Source of the DNA: Hahella sp. HN01
GTDB taxonomy: Bacteria; Pseudomonadota; Gammaproteobacteria; Pseudomonadales; Oleiphilaceae
DNA length: 64,000 bases
Direction of reading: 5' to 3'
Assembly: GCF_018986435.1 (NCBI RefSeq)
Contig: NZ_JAHMIN010000012.1
Location: forward strand, 46,410 to 110,409
This document shows, one piece after another, positions 55,336-64,000 of the stretch (position 1 is its first letter; every line of letters starts with the position of its first letter). The notes under the pieces were generated by a model that was not told the origin of the DNA, searched no databases, and saw only the letters and a list, made by a program, of their open reading frames with translations. The translations under genes were made by a program, and so were the position numbers.

Positions 55336-56012
55336 TACGCGGCCTCCAGAACGCCTTGATCCAGGGCGAGAGAACGCCCGCAGCGGCCAGCGAGTTCGCG
55401 GTCATGAGTGACCAGAATCAACGTCGTCGAATGCTGCCTGTTCAGGTCGAACAGCAAATCCATGATGTGCTGTCCGGTTTCCAGATCCAGATTTCCAGTG
55501 GGTTCATCCGCAAACAGAATATCCGGCTCCGTGGCGAAAGCCCTCGCCACCGCAACCCGCTGTTGCTCGCCGCCGGACAATTGACGCGGATAATGTCCCT
55601 CCCGCTCCAGCAGACCAACCCGATCCAGCCACTGGCGCGCCCGCTCACGGCTGTCCGCCGCACCGGCGAGATCCAGCGGCAGCATCACGTTTTCCAGTGC
55701 GGTCATGGTGGGAATGAGCTGAAAAGACTGAAAAACGAAGCCGACATGCTGAGCGCGAATTGCCGCGCGGCCATCTTCATCCAGCTGCGCCAGATCCTTG
55801 CCCAGCATACGCACCTGACCGGCTGACGGCAGATCAAGGCCCGCCATGATGCTCAGCAGAGTGGTCTTGCCGGAACCAGAGCGTCCGATAATCGCCAGCG
55901 ACTCGCCCACCTTGATTTGCAAATCGACGCCTTTCAATATGTCCAGACGACCGCTACCATTGGAGACACTTTTCGTCAGCGATTTAACCTCAAGCACATC
56001 AACCGAAGTCAT
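55335..56012 (-). CDS. ybbA: ABC transporter ATP-binding protein, YbbA-type
   Basis: A 225-residue LolD/MacB-class ATPase with Walker A '[11 protein letters not shown]', signature '[14 protein letters not shown]' and Walker B '[13 protein letters not shown]'. It pairs with ybbP. ATG 56012 has GAGG 8 nt upstream; a TTG further out would start inside tesA. Its start codon overlaps the divergent tesA start (CATG at 56010-56013). Confidence 0.92.
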   Translation of the reverse strand: MTSVDVLEVKSLTKSVSNGSGRLDILKGVDLQIKVGESLAIIGRSGSGKTTLLSIMAGLDLPSAGQVRMLGKDLAQLDEDGRAAIRAQHVGFVFQSFQLIPTMTALENVMLPLDLAGAADSRERARQWLDRVGLLEREGHYPRQLSGGEQQRVAVARAFATEPDILFADEPTGNLDLETGQHIMDLLFDLNRQHSTTLILVTHDRELAGRCGRSLALDQGVLEAA

Positions 56013-56685
56013 GCTAGCAACCTCATTCCTCAATCTGTTTCAACGTCATGTCATCAAGTCCATCTGGACTTTTTTCGCGCTCTGCTGCCTGATGGTAAGC
56101 CCTATCGCACAGGCTGTCACAGATAAATCGCAGCCGGTAAAAATCGTCGTGCTAGGGGACAGTCTCAGCGCCGCTTACGGCATCCCGCTGGAATCCGGCT
56201 GGATCACGCTGATGGAAAACGAGCTGCGCGCCACCCACCCCAACCTCACTTTGATCAACGCCAGCATTTCCGGAGAAACCACCGGTGGTGGTCGCGCCCG
56301 CCTGTCAGCGTTATTGAAGGATCACAAACCGGATATCGTCCTGCTGGAGCTGGGCGGCAACGACGGGTTGCGCGGCTTTCCCCTCAACATCATTAAAAAC
56401 AATCTGGCTGCCATGCTGGAAAGCATCGCTGAAGCCGGGGCAAAGGCCATGCTGATCGGCATGCGCATTCCGCCCAACTATGGACCGGCCTATGCTGAAG
56501 GATTCCATCAGATCTACCAAGACCTGGCTAGTGAACAAAAAGTCACGTTAGTGCCCTTCCTTCTGGATAACGTCGCGCTTGATCCCAGCTTGATGCAATC
56601 TGACGGCATTCACCCCAACGCCAAGGGCCAGCCGCAGCTGGTGGAAAATGTGTTGCCGCATTTAAATTCTCTGCTAAGTCATTGA
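56011..56685 (+). CDS. tesA: Periplasmic thioesterase/lysophospholipase (TesA/arylesterase)
   Basis: A 224-residue SGNH-hydrolase precursor. Signal peptide about 1-35 ('RHVIKSIWTFFALCCLMVSPIAQA'); block I 'GDSLSAAYG' with nucleophile S51, block III 'GGNDGLRG', and block V 'DGIHPNAKGQ' with the catalytic Asp-His. It cleaves acyl-CoA, esters and lysophospholipids in the periplasm. ATG 56011 lies on the divergent ybbA start; a longer frame extending back into ybbA is antisense shadow. Divergence from ybbA is conserved in E. coli too. Confidence 0.87.
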   Translation: MLATSFLNLFQRHVIKSIWTFFALCCLMVSPIAQAVTDKSQPVKIVVLGDSLSAAYGIPLESGWITLMENELRATHPNLTLINASISGETTGGGRARLSALLKDHKPDIVLLELGGNDGLRGFPLNIIKNNLAAMLESIAEAGAKAMLIGMRIPPNYGPAYAEGFHQIYQDLASEQKVTLVPFLLDNVALDPSLMQSDGIHPNAKGQPQLVENVLPHLNSLLSH

Positions 56686-56760
56686 TCCAAGCGACGCTTA
56701 TTTGCACTCTTTATAGCTATTGCTAGTCTTAAAGTAAGTCATACTATTGAGGCCGGCTAT

Positions 56761-57684
56761 ATGGTGATCCCGCGGATTCGACCGGGATGGTTGTTGTGTC
56801 TGCTGGCGGCGTGGGCGTTTAGCGGCCATGTCGGCGCGGCGATAATCAATAACAACAACGTTTTCCAGATCAGCGAACAGATGCAGATCAAGGCCCAGCG
56901 CCTGATCGCCGCTCAGAACAAATCTGCTGATGAATCTGACGCGCCTGTGTTTCAGGACAAGCTGCCCAACCAAGTCTATGCGAAGGCGTTGGACGCCTAT
57001 GCGCAAATTCGTCAGTTGATGACGTTGAATAACCTGCCTCCCATCGAAGATAAGCAACTCCCCTTCCAGATTTTCAGACCTAAAGACGTATACGATCTGT
57101 TAGAGCAAGCGGACCAGGGCCTCAACGCCATTCTGGAGGCCAAGTCCATCAGTACGGAAGCAGAGTTCGAACGCCCTTTGGGCAAGTCCGGCGCAGACGT
57201 TTATCAAAGTTTGTGGAAGCTCACCAACGTGTTGTCCGTGCTGGCGCCGCCGCCGGACATCGGCGATACGCAAAAACAATTCAAGTTGATCGAAGATGAG
57301 CTGAAGCTGCTGGCCCGGGCGCAAAATCTTAAATTTACCGAGCCGCAAAAGAATCAGTACAGCGATAAGAGCGTGCGTGACGTGATGCTTGCGCTGTACC
57401 AGGACTACCATCTGCTTGGCAGGCTGCAACGCAATCTGGAGGTGGAGCCCACCAGTCCGGAAGCCATCCCCAGCGGCGCCTTGACCGTGCTGGATGCTTA
57501 CGATGGCGCGCGCAGCGTGCTGGCGGAGATCCATCGCATGAAAGCCGGCCTCAATATTGAGCAGCGCAGCCCGGCGCCGTCGGGAGAGGCCAACGCCTCC
57601 CTGAACAGCCTGTATGCGCAAGCGAAAAAAATCCATGATTTGCTGATAAGCCTGCTGAGCGGTATGACCCCGGCTGGCCAATAG
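56761..57684 (+). CDS. Periplasmic helical protein of unknown function
   Basis: 307 residues with a clear signal peptide (1-26, ending 'SGHVGA'). The mature part is mostly helical, with charged amphipathic helices (e.g. 'QMQIKAQRLIAAQN', 'YDLLEQADQGLNAILEAK', 'LIEDELKLLARAQN'). It has no cysteines after the signal, no membrane segment and no motif I recognise. GAGG precedes ATG. It ends 23 bp before a chemoreceptor gene on the same strand, suggesting a ligand-binding or adaptor role for that receptor, which is inference. Confidence 0.78.
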   Translation: MVIPRIRPGWLLCLLAAWAFSGHVGAAIINNNNVFQISEQMQIKAQRLIAAQNKSADESDAPVFQDKLPNQVYAKALDAYAQIRQLMTLNNLPPIEDKQLPFQIFRPKDVYDLLEQADQGLNAILEAKSISTEAEFERPLGKSGADVYQSLWKLTNVLSVLAPPPDIGDTQKQFKLIEDELKLLARAQNLKFTEPQKNQYSDKSVRDVMLALYQDYHLLGRLQRNLEVEPTSPEAIPSGALTVLDAYDGARSVLAEIHRMKAGLNIEQRSPAPSGEANASLNSLYAQAKKIHDLLISLLSGMTPAGQ

Positions 57685-57707
57685 CGATGTAACAACTGAG
57701 GTGCGGA

Positions 57708-59657
57708 ATGCGTCTGCAGAATCTTCCATTAATGCTGAAGTTGAGCCTGGTTCCAGCCTTGATACTGGTCCTGCTACTGGCCTATGCGCTGATGGTGATC
57801 GCATCGCTGCGGGAAATCACCACTCGCGCCAACCACTTCTCCACCGTCATCGAGCCAACTGCGCGCCTGACCAGCGATCTCAGCGCCAATCTGTCCACCA
57901 GAGCCAGCCTGCAACAGCAATATCTGCGCACGCCGACCGATAAAACACTGGAGGAGTACAATCAGGCCAGCGCGCAGGCGCAAGAGTATTTCTCCGACGC
58001 CAATTTCACCAAACTGAAAAGCGCCGACGCCCTGCAAACCGCTAGCCTGCGCATCGACGATTTGTTTCGCAGCAACCTGCTGCCGAAAAACCGCGAGCTA
58101 CGCAGCGGCATTGCCACGGTGCAGGAAACCCTTGTGCCGAAAACCCTGGAGTTATCCAACAATATCAGGGTGACGCTTGACCCCTCCAGCGCCCAGGTGT
58201 TGATCCAGTGGACCATCTTGGTCAGCAATCACATACAAGCCGCCCTCATCAACCTGAACGCGTTCCTGCGCACCGGTTCCCCCACTGAGACCGACGCCTT
58301 CCTGATGGAGATCTACGGCGCGCAAAACGCCGTGATCGATCTGAAGAAGCATCTGCGCAAACCGGAACATGAAAAATGGATTGGAGAGATCGACGGACTG
58401 GTGAAAGAATTTGAGAGCAAGGCCAAAACCATCTTCGATGTCGCGCGCAGCCAAAACAGTCTGTTGGACAGCGAGCTGCGCCCACTGGTCAACGACACCC
58501 TGAACATAGTGGCGGAAGAGCAAGCCAGCATCTGGAGCGACTTGCGCAGCGTCAGCGGCTACATCGCGGAGTCGCTGGACTCCAATATTGTGAAAATGCT
58601 GCTGTTTCTCGTAGTTACGCTGGTCATTTCCACGGTGTTGACTGCACTGGTGTCGCGGCTGATCAGCAAACCCATCAAAGATGTAGTCGCCACCATGGAG
58701 GACATCGCCCAGGGCGGCGGCGACCTCACCCGGCGCCTGACCTATCTGGGGCAGGACGAGCTTGGCCGGCTTGCCCGGGCTTTCAACCGTTTCGTCGAAC
58801 TCATTCAGCAGATATGCATCAGCATCAACGACAAGTCTCAGGAACTGGGGCAGTCCGCGGAGTCCTTGCAGGATGTGGCTCATCAGGGTGAAAACTGCCT
58901 GGAGCAACAAAAAGCCGAATTTGTCACTGTCTCTGAGTCCACTCAACTGATCTCCCACAGTTTCCGGGACATTGCGCAACAGGCGAGCAAATTGCTGGAA
59001 ATCGCCCAGTCCATCGCCTCGCAGTCGGATAATGGAAAACGCCTGCTGCAAAATAACACCGACACGCTTTCCCGACTGGCCCAGCAAATGGAGACCTCCT
59101 ACGCCTCCATGCAACGCCTGGCCAGCAGCAGCCAGAAAGTCTCAGAAGTGCTGCAGGTCATCAACAATATCGCCGAGCAAACCAACCTGCTTGCGCTAAA
59201 CGCGGCGATCGAAGCCGCTCGCGCTGGCGAGCATGGCCGCGGCTTCGCCGTGGTGGCGGATGAAGTCAGACAGTTGGCCTTACGCACCCGGGACTCCACT
59301 GAAGAAATCCGCGAAATCATGGAAGGTCTGCAAAAAGACGCTGAAGAAACGGAAAAGATGATCAATCTGAGCAACAGCATGACGCAGAACAGCGTCTCGC
59401 AGATGAGTACATTGGCTGTCACTGTGGATCAAACCAACAGCGGTATTGCAGAGGCCAGCGATCTGATCGACCAGGTGGCCAAAACTACCGAGGAGCAAGC
59501 CAAGCACGCGGAAGGCATCGCGCAAAGCATGCATACCTTGGAGACGTTGCTGGATGAAAGCTGGCGACAGGTGAACACCACCTCATCCAACAGCGAGAAT
59601 ATCAATCAACTGTCATCGCAGTTGCAGGAAAACGTCGGCCGCTTCAAGACCTGTTAG
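57708..59657 (+). CDS. Methyl-accepting chemotaxis protein
   Basis: 649 residues: transmembrane 1 at about 13-34, a long periplasmic helical sensor (about 35-295), transmembrane 2 at about 296-318, HAMP (318-372), and an MCP signalling domain with the conserved tip '[20 protein letters not shown]' at about 487-506. No C-terminal pentapeptide for CheR/CheB tethering is seen (ends 'GRFKTC'). It follows the periplasmic orphan by 23 bp with GAGG upstream. Confidence 0.93.
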   Translation: MRLQNLPLMLKLSLVPALILVLLLAYALMVIASLREITTRANHFSTVIEPTARLTSDLSANLSTRASLQQQYLRTPTDKTLEEYNQASAQAQEYFSDANFTKLKSADALQTASLRIDDLFRSNLLPKNRELRSGIATVQETLVPKTLELSNNIRVTLDPSSAQVLIQWTILVSNHIQAALINLNAFLRTGSPTETDAFLMEIYGAQNAVIDLKKHLRKPEHEKWIGEIDGLVKEFESKAKTIFDVARSQNSLLDSELRPLVNDTLNIVAEEQASIWSDLRSVSGYIAESLDSNIVKMLLFLVVTLVISTVLTALVSRLISKPIKDVVATMEDIAQGGGDLTRRLTYLGQDELGRLARAFNRFVELIQQICISINDKSQELGQSAESLQDVAHQGENCLEQQKAEFVTVSESTQLISHSFRDIAQQASKLLEIAQSIASQSDNGKRLLQNNTDTLSRLAQQMETSYASMQRLASSSQKVSEVLQVINNIAEQTNLLALNAAIEAARAGEHGRGFAVVADEVRQLALRTRDSTEEIREIMEGLQKDAEETEKMINLSNSMTQNSVSQMSTLAVTVDQTNSGIAEASDLIDQVAKTTEEQAKHAEGIAQSMHTLETLLDESWRQVNTTSSNSENINQLSSQLQENVGRFKTC

Positions 59658-59674
59658 GCGCAGTAGGCTGCGCC
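59657..59674. terminator. Hairpin between chemoreceptor and uspE
   Basis: GGCGCAG/CTGCGCC with a 4-nt loop, beginning at the MCP stop codon. Convergent genes end on either side. No T-run. Confidence 0.45.
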
Positions 59675-59688
59675 GCCAGCGGACGCTG

Positions 59689-60612
59689 CTATTTGATGAC
59701 GAGAACATCGCACTCCAGATTATCCAGCACGCGCTCCGCGGTGCTGCCGATAAAAATGCGGTCTACGCCGCTGCGGGATACCGCCCCCATGACCACCAGA
59801 TCATGTCCGTGCTGATTGACGCAAGCGGGCAGCACTTTTTCCGGCGAGCCTTCTTCGAAAAATACGTGCGTGCTTGACTCCACATAGCTCTCCAACAAAT
59901 GGTCCAGCGCCTTTTGGTGCTTGGATTTCACTTTCTCACGATATTCTTCGTAATCGGCGACGATGGCGTCAAACTCCACCAGCATGCCGGTGGGAATCGG
60001 CTCATAAGCATGCACGACATTCAACTCCGCAGGCAAACGGCAGGATATTTCGTGGGCGATATCCAGGATGCGCGGGTTCAGATTATTGATGGAGCCTTCC
60101 GTCTCAATCGGGTCCACCGCCGCCAGCACTTGGATATGGCCGTCCCAGCGGTGCTCTTCCCGCACAAACCAGATCGGCGCATCCGCATCCCGCATCAAAT
60201 GCCAGTCCGTATTGGTGAATAACGCCCGCTGCAGAATAGAGTGATGATGAGTGGCTTTGATGATCAATTGCGCCTGCGTCTCCCGGCAACGCTCCACCAC
60301 CGCCTTATAGAGAGGCTTCTCCCAACGCACATGCTGAGTGACGGCGATGCCGTGGGCGCGCATCTGCTCCGCAAAAACCTCCAGCCAGCGTTCACGACTG
60401 GCCAGACAACTTTCTTTCGCCGAACTGAGCGCCTTGGCGTCGAAGGGGTAACTGGATTCCAACGCCCGCTGATATTCCGCCACCATCAGCTCCACTTCCG
60501 CGCCCAGCGCCTTGGCGAGACGAATCGTACGGGGAATGACTTCCTGCCTTTCCTTGGTCGGGTCCACAACCAGCAATATCTTTTTAATCTCCGCCAGCTT
60601 CTTGATTTCCAT
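59689..60612 (-). CDS. uspE: Universal stress protein UspE
   Basis: 307 residues formed of two tandem Usp domains (about 1-150 and 155-307). The second keeps the nucleotide motif 'VVMGAVSRSGVDRIFIGSTAERVL' (G-x2-G-x9-GS), while the first is less perfect. UspE of this length is a stress and motility regulator in E. coli. ATG 60612 with GGGGAG 5 nt upstream is better supported than the TTG at 60645. Confidence 0.9.
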   Translation of the reverse strand: MEIKKLAEIKKILLVVDPTKERQEVIPRTIRLAKALGAEVELMVAEYQRALESSYPFDAKALSSAKESCLASRERWLEVFAEQMRAHGIAVTQHVRWEKPLYKAVVERCRETQAQLIIKATHHHSILQRALFTNTDWHLMRDADAPIWFVREEHRWDGHIQVLAAVDPIETEGSINNLNPRILDIAHEISCRLPAELNVVHAYEPIPTGMLVEFDAIVADYEEYREKVKSKHQKALDHLLESYVESSTHVFFEEGSPEKVLPACVNQHGHDLVVMGAVSRSGVDRIFIGSTAERVLDNLECDVLVIK

Positions 60613-60673
60613 AGCCTCTCCCCAGCGATTTAAAATTTTTTTCAACTTCCTTCGTTTTTAATAATAGAAAAGG

Positions 60674-60702
60674 TTGACGAGATAGTCCCATCTCATTATT
60701 AT
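60674..60702 (+). promoter_or_regulatory. Strong promoter of tRNA-Asn
   Basis: TTGACG (60674-60679), 17-bp spacer, TATTAT (60697-60702), then a GC-rich discriminator TGCGGCC. The mature tRNA starts 21 bp after the -10. Confidence 0.75.
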
Positions 60703-60722
60703 TGCGGCCTCGAAAATGACGT

Positions 60723-60798
60723 TCCCCGATAGCTCAGTTGGTAGAGCAAATGACTGTTAATCATTGGGTCGCTGGTTCGAGTCCAGCTCGGGGAGCCA
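60723..60798 (+). tRNA. tRNA-Asn (GTT)
   Basis: 76-nt cloverleaf: acceptor TCCCCGA/TCGGGGA, anticodon stem ATGAC/GTTAT-type with loop CTGTTAA (anticodon GTT), T-arm GTTCGAGTC, encoded CCA. Confidence 0.95.
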
Positions 60799-60823
60799 AA
60801 CTTTTCGGATCGTCAAGATCATT

Positions 60824-60900
60824 CGGGGTATAGCGCAGTCTGGTAGCGCGCCTGCTTTGGGAGCAGGATGTCGGGAGTTCGAATCTCTCTACCCCGACCA
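60824..60900 (+). tRNA. tRNA-Pro (TGG)
   Basis: 77-nt cloverleaf: acceptor CGGGGTA/TACCCCG, anticodon loop with TGG, T-arm GTTCGAATC, encoded CCA. It lies 25 bp after tRNA-Asn and probably shares its transcript. Confidence 0.95.
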
Positions 60901-61100
60901 CTTTTTCACTTCCCTTCTTATTTTTCTTTTTCCAGATCTGAAATTCATATTTAGTCTTTAACCACTCGCTTTTCCATGCGTTTTCGACACAAAAGTTGCG
61001 TCGCGCCTTTGCCTTTCTTTGCGCCCCCCCCCTCAGCACAACCCCTTTGTTCAAGAAAGCCCGTCCCTGGACTATCTCGCCTACCCTGGCCTTGATTACG

Positions 61101-62405
61101 TTATGCTTGTGGAATTGTCGCCGTATTGAAGAATGATTTGCTGACTTCATAAAGCGTCAGCGGATCTGCGCTACCGCAGGTTTCCCTGATGGAATGCATC
61201 GCAAATTGCGGCACGCCGATATCCAGGGTTTTGACGCCCAACTCCGCCGCGGTGAGCGGTCCGATGGTGCTGCCGCACGCCATATCCGTCCGCACCACAA
61301 ATACCTGATAAGGCAGCTTAAGCTCCTCACTAAGACGACGGTAAAACGAGCTGGTGATGCTGTTGGTGGCGTAACGCTGATTCGAATTCACCTTGATGAC
61401 CGGCCCACTGTTCAGCAAAGGTCCATGATTTTCATCATGGCGGTCCGCATAATTGGGATGCACGCCGTGAGCGTTGTCAGCGGAAATCATCATGGATCGG
61501 CTGATCATCTGACTCAAACGCGCCTCATCTTCCGTAATACGTAGCAGCACCGAGCGCAGGAAAGGCCCTTGCGCACCTTCTGCAGACACACTACCCACTT
61601 CCTCATGATCATTGAAGACCAGGAAGCAAGGCTGACTGGAACCCGCATCCAACAACGCCTGCAGACCAATATAGCAACTCAGCAGGTTATCCAGGCGCGC
61701 GGAGCTGAGGAATTCGTTTTGCAGACCGTGAATACTGGCGGGCTGAGTGTCATACAGACACAACTCATAATCCAGCACGCGCTCCGCATCCAATGCAGGA
61801 TGTTCTTGCTTGATTTGCTCCAGCAATAAGCCACGGAATTCGGGCGGACTGTCAGCGCGACATTGCATCAATACCACCGGCAGATCTTTCTGGGGATTAA
61901 TGGAGCGGTTGTTGTTGACCTCCCGATCCAGGTGAATCGCCAGACTGGGGATCATTGCAATCGGGCGCACCCAATTGATCAACGTGCTTTTCACTTCCCC
62001 GGCGCCGCTCAGATAAGTCACCCGACCCGCAAGCGATAGCTCACGGTCAAACCAGGGGTTCAGCAAAACGCCGCCGTACACTTCAACGCCCAGCTGATAA
62101 TAGCCTTTGCGCAGCAATTCCGGGTTAGGTTTGATTTTCAGACAGGGACTGTCGGTGTGCGCGCCAAACATTCTGGCGCCGCTGACCTCCAGCGGTCCTT
62201 GCGCGCCGCTGAATGCGATCAGCGAAGAACCGTTACGCGTAATAAAGTAACGCTCATTGGCCTGCAGAGACCATTCATATTCTTCGTGCAAACGCTTGAA
62301 ACCAGCTTTTTCCAGCATTTCCACCATATTGGCGACCGCATGAAAAGGGGTCGGCGAGGCGTTTAGAAACGCCAATAATCCTTCATTAAACTCTTCTTTT
62401 TTCAT
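61101..62405 (-). CDS. M18-family aspartyl aminopeptidase
   Basis: 434 residues of the M18 dinuclear-zinc family (aspartyl aminopeptidase / ApeB type): 'GAHTDSPCLKIKPN' with the first metal His and catalytic Asp, 'DNLLSCY', 'FNDHEEVGS' with the catalytic Glu pair, and 'SADNAHGVHPNY' with further ligands. It removes N-terminal acidic residues in the cytosol. The downstream region contains nine consecutive C (61024-61032) and no obvious terminator. Confidence 0.9.
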   Translation of the reverse strand: MKKEEFNEGLLAFLNASPTPFHAVANMVEMLEKAGFKRLHEEYEWSLQANERYFITRNGSSLIAFSGAQGPLEVSGARMFGAHTDSPCLKIKPNPELLRKGYYQLGVEVYGGVLLNPWFDRELSLAGRVTYLSGAGEVKSTLINWVRPIAMIPSLAIHLDREVNNNRSINPQKDLPVVLMQCRADSPPEFRGLLLEQIKQEHPALDAERVLDYELCLYDTQPASIHGLQNEFLSSARLDNLLSCYIGLQALLDAGSSQPCFLVFNDHEEVGSVSAEGAQGPFLRSVLLRITEDEARLSQMISRSMMISADNAHGVHPNYADRHDENHGPLLNSGPVIKVNSNQRYATNSITSSFYRRLSEELKLPYQVFVVRTDMACGSTIGPLTAAELGVKTLDIGVPQFAMHSIRETCGSADPLTLYEVSKSFFNTATIPQA

Positions 62406-62487
62406 ACTTCACTCAAGTAACCGCGTTATCCGATTCTATACGGCTGTCGACACTGGGCCGACAGCGACCGTAAGCACTGCACATAGC

Positions 62488-63999
62488 CTATACGGGAGAT
62501 TCCGGCTTGGCCAGTTGGTTTTGCGAAGAATTCTCATCTCCCTTCCCCGCATTCGCTTTCTTATCCTTGCGCCCGGGCTTGACCGGCGCCTCCGGCAGAC
62601 GCTCAGAGAATTTTTCCCAGGCCCAGCGCAGCCAGTTGATCATGGCGAAAGCCAACCATAATGACCAAACCAACATCGCCACCCGATAGAACAAAACAGG
62701 AACCGTCCATACCGACGCCGTCGGCAGCTCTCCCGCCGCCGCATCCTGATACCAGCGCAATTGCCCCGCAAAAGATCCGTTGCCGGCGACATAATCCGCA
62801 GGTTGCCCAATCAAGCCTTTGGGAATACTGGCGATTACCCACCCCAACACAGCCAGCGTCAACAGCACCAACAGCGCGCTATATAATCTACGCCCCCAAC
62901 GCGGCAAGGCGTGGACCAGCTCATAACGGTAATTGAACGCGTAAAACCACACCGCCAGCACCAGCAAGCCCTGCACCCAGCCCAACGCTGCTCCGGCCGC
63001 CAGCACCGCCCAGCGCCCCACGCCCAGTGGATTGCCGCTATGCCAACCCAGCACTGACGCCAACAGCAACATCACCGCCAGCACGCCCCAGAACAATATG
63101 GCCGGCCCCATTTGCGGGCCTCCCACCCATAACGGCCACAGGCGATCCGGCAACTGAATTTGAAGTTGAACGTTACTGACAGGAGCCGGCAACTGCAGAG
63201 CCGGCGTCTGATAACGCCATTGCGTTCCTTGCGTCTCCTCATGCCAGCGTATGCTTAAGAATTGCTCACCATAACCGAGCACGACATCCACACGATTGGT
63301 TTCTTCACTGCGGGCGACATTTCTTCCATCCAGCTCTACCGCATCCAGGACTGCGCCATCCGGCAAATCAAAGCTGTAGCGCTGAGTGCGTGAGGTGCGC
63401 AGACGAATATCCGCCGTATATTGCAACTGCTTGCCGCCCACTTTCTGAGTCACATTCAGGCTGTCCACCGTCAGCATGCGACCCTCAACGGCTTTATTCG
63501 GCGAAACGGACAAGAACAGGGAATCTCCCGGCTGCGGCCGCCACTTTGGCCGCCAATAGCCGGACTGAATAATTTCGTAAGGCGCTGGCCCAGTGTACTC
63601 AAGGCTCCACTGCGGCCCCACCAGAATCGACCAGTGCTCACTCCATGCGCTATTCGTCGGCGCCAGCAACTCGATACGCTGACGGAAGCTCAGGTTGGAC
63701 ACCCACTCCATGCTGTCCTGACGATCATCCAAAGTCACCAACGCCCGCTGATTGCTGACGTCGATATCTCCCGAGGTCACGGACTCCCCCATCAACAGCG
63801 GAATGCTGGCCGAAATGGAGCCTCGCAATGGCGCCACTCGCTCCACCCGGGTGCGTACACGCCACTTCAGTCCCAGATCCAGTTCCCGATAAACCTTGAC
63901 GAAGGCGGGCGCCGGTTCCTGAAACAGAGATTGCCGCGACTCCGAACTTCGCTGGCTGACGCTGGTGCGCTCAAACTTGATATTAGAACTCAGCAGCTC
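62488..63999 (-). CDS. Membrane protein, N-terminal part beyond window edge
   Basis: The frame is open to the right edge, so only the C-terminal 503 residues are visible; a GTG at 63846 is internal, because coding continues upstream with the same character. The visible part starts with a beta-rich extracytoplasmic region (about 1-260) and then has about five transmembrane helices (about 275-420 and one near 455). It ends in a charged tail rich in Lys, Asn, Glu and Gln. I do not recognise the family. Confidence 0.75.
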   Translation of the reverse strand, partial: ELLSSNIKFERTSVSQRSSESRQSLFQEPAPAFVKVYRELDLGLKWRVRTRVERVAPLRGSISASIPLLMGESVTSGDIDVSNQRALVTLDDRQDSMEWVSNLSFRQRIELLAPTNSAWSEHWSILVGPQWSLEYTGPAPYEIIQSGYWRPKWRPQPGDSLFLSVSPNKAVEGRMLTVDSLNVTQKVGGKQLQYTADIRLRTSRTQRYSFDLPDGAVLDAVELDGRNVARSEETNRVDVVLGYGEQFLSIRWHEETQGTQWRYQTPALQLPAPVSNVQLQIQLPDRLWPLWVGGPQMGPAILFWGVLAVMLLLASVLGWHSGNPLGVGRWAVLAAGAALGWVQGLLVLAVWFYAFNYRYELVHALPRWGRRLYSALLVLLTLAVLGWVIASIPKGLIGQPADYVAGNGSFAGQLRWYQDAAAGELPTASVWTVPVLFYRVAMLVWSLWLAFAMINWLRWAWEKFSERLPEAPVKPGRKDKKANAGKGDENSSQNQLAKPESPV

Positions 64000-64000
64000 A

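Noticed and set aside
60761..61150. 129-codon minus-strand frame across tRNA-Asn/tRNA-Pro encoding 'VERFELPTSCSQ'-like sequence
   Set aside because: A known artefact of translating tRNA genes antisense; it overlaps tRNA-Pro and ends inside tRNA-Asn.
1..64000. Mobile elements, prophage or CRISPR
   Set aside because: No transposase, integrase, terminal repeats or regularly spaced repeats seen; tRNA genes are intact with no duplicated att-like 3' ends.

Overview
The window is a 64-kb stretch of ordinary, densely coded gammaproteobacterial chromosome. Gene order is close to that of Pseudomonas in two long blocks: purC-bamC-dapA-gcvR-bcp-perM-like-tusA-like-bepA-nadA, then tRNA-Lys-cpoB-pal-tolBARQ-ybgC-ruvBAC-yebC-aspS. 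The split B12-dependent ribonucleotide reductase (nrdJa/nrdJb) is also of the Pseudomonas type. The accessory genes and the large phosphorelay block suggest a marine relative such as Hahella (Oceanospirillales); that is inference from gene content and order, not from a database search. No insertion sequence, prophage, integrase or CRISPR array was seen.

Layout. 1-5.3 kb: tail of an SDR-type epimerase, nrdJa/nrdJb behind an NrdR-controlled promoter, and galU. 5.4-12.5 kb: a small XRE regulator, tRNA-Val, then on the minus strand moeA, moaB, carbonic anhydrase, a UDP-glucuronate-4-epimerase-like gene, an outer-membrane barrel, purC and bamC. 12.5-19 kb: dapA, gcvR, bcp, an AI-2E-type permease, a TusA-like protein, bepA, nadA. 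19.2-30.4 kb: two tRNA-Lys genes, the complete Tol-Pal operon, Holliday-junction genes ruvABC, yebC, aspS and an FmdB-type zinc ribbon. 30.6-36.2 kb: a five-gene phosphorelay (sigma54 activator, 73-residue stand-alone phosphoacceptor domain, CHASE3 kinase, single-domain receiver, hybrid kinase with three receivers). 36.3-38.1 kb: a very good sigma54 promoter in front of a DUF2383-like gene, followed by an HD-GYP protein. 38.1-48 kb: fabR-like regulator, HIT protein, ugd, galE, tadA, guaA, guaB, xseA, two hotdog thioesterases. 48.2-60.6 kb: DUF599 protein, a lipoprotein metallopeptidase with TPRs, the ybbA-ybbP-glycosyltransferase-hydrolase operon divergent from tesA, a periplasmic orphan paired with a chemoreceptor, and uspE. 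60.7-64 kb: tRNA-Asn, tRNA-Pro, an M18 aminopeptidase and the C-terminal half of a membrane protein.

How it fits together. Much of the window serves the cell envelope (Tol-Pal, BamC, BepA, YbbAP, UDP-sugar enzymes) and nucleotide supply (nrdJ, purC, guaAB). The least conventional part is 30.6-38.1 kb. There a sigma54-dependent response regulator is followed by a free histidine-phosphoacceptor domain and by a hybrid kinase that ends in receivers without an HPt domain. A sigma54 promoter with an adjacent 10-bp inverted repeat lies right after the block. I infer a self-contained relay whose missing phosphotransfer step may be filled by the 73-residue protein and whose nearest output is the DUF2383-like gene.
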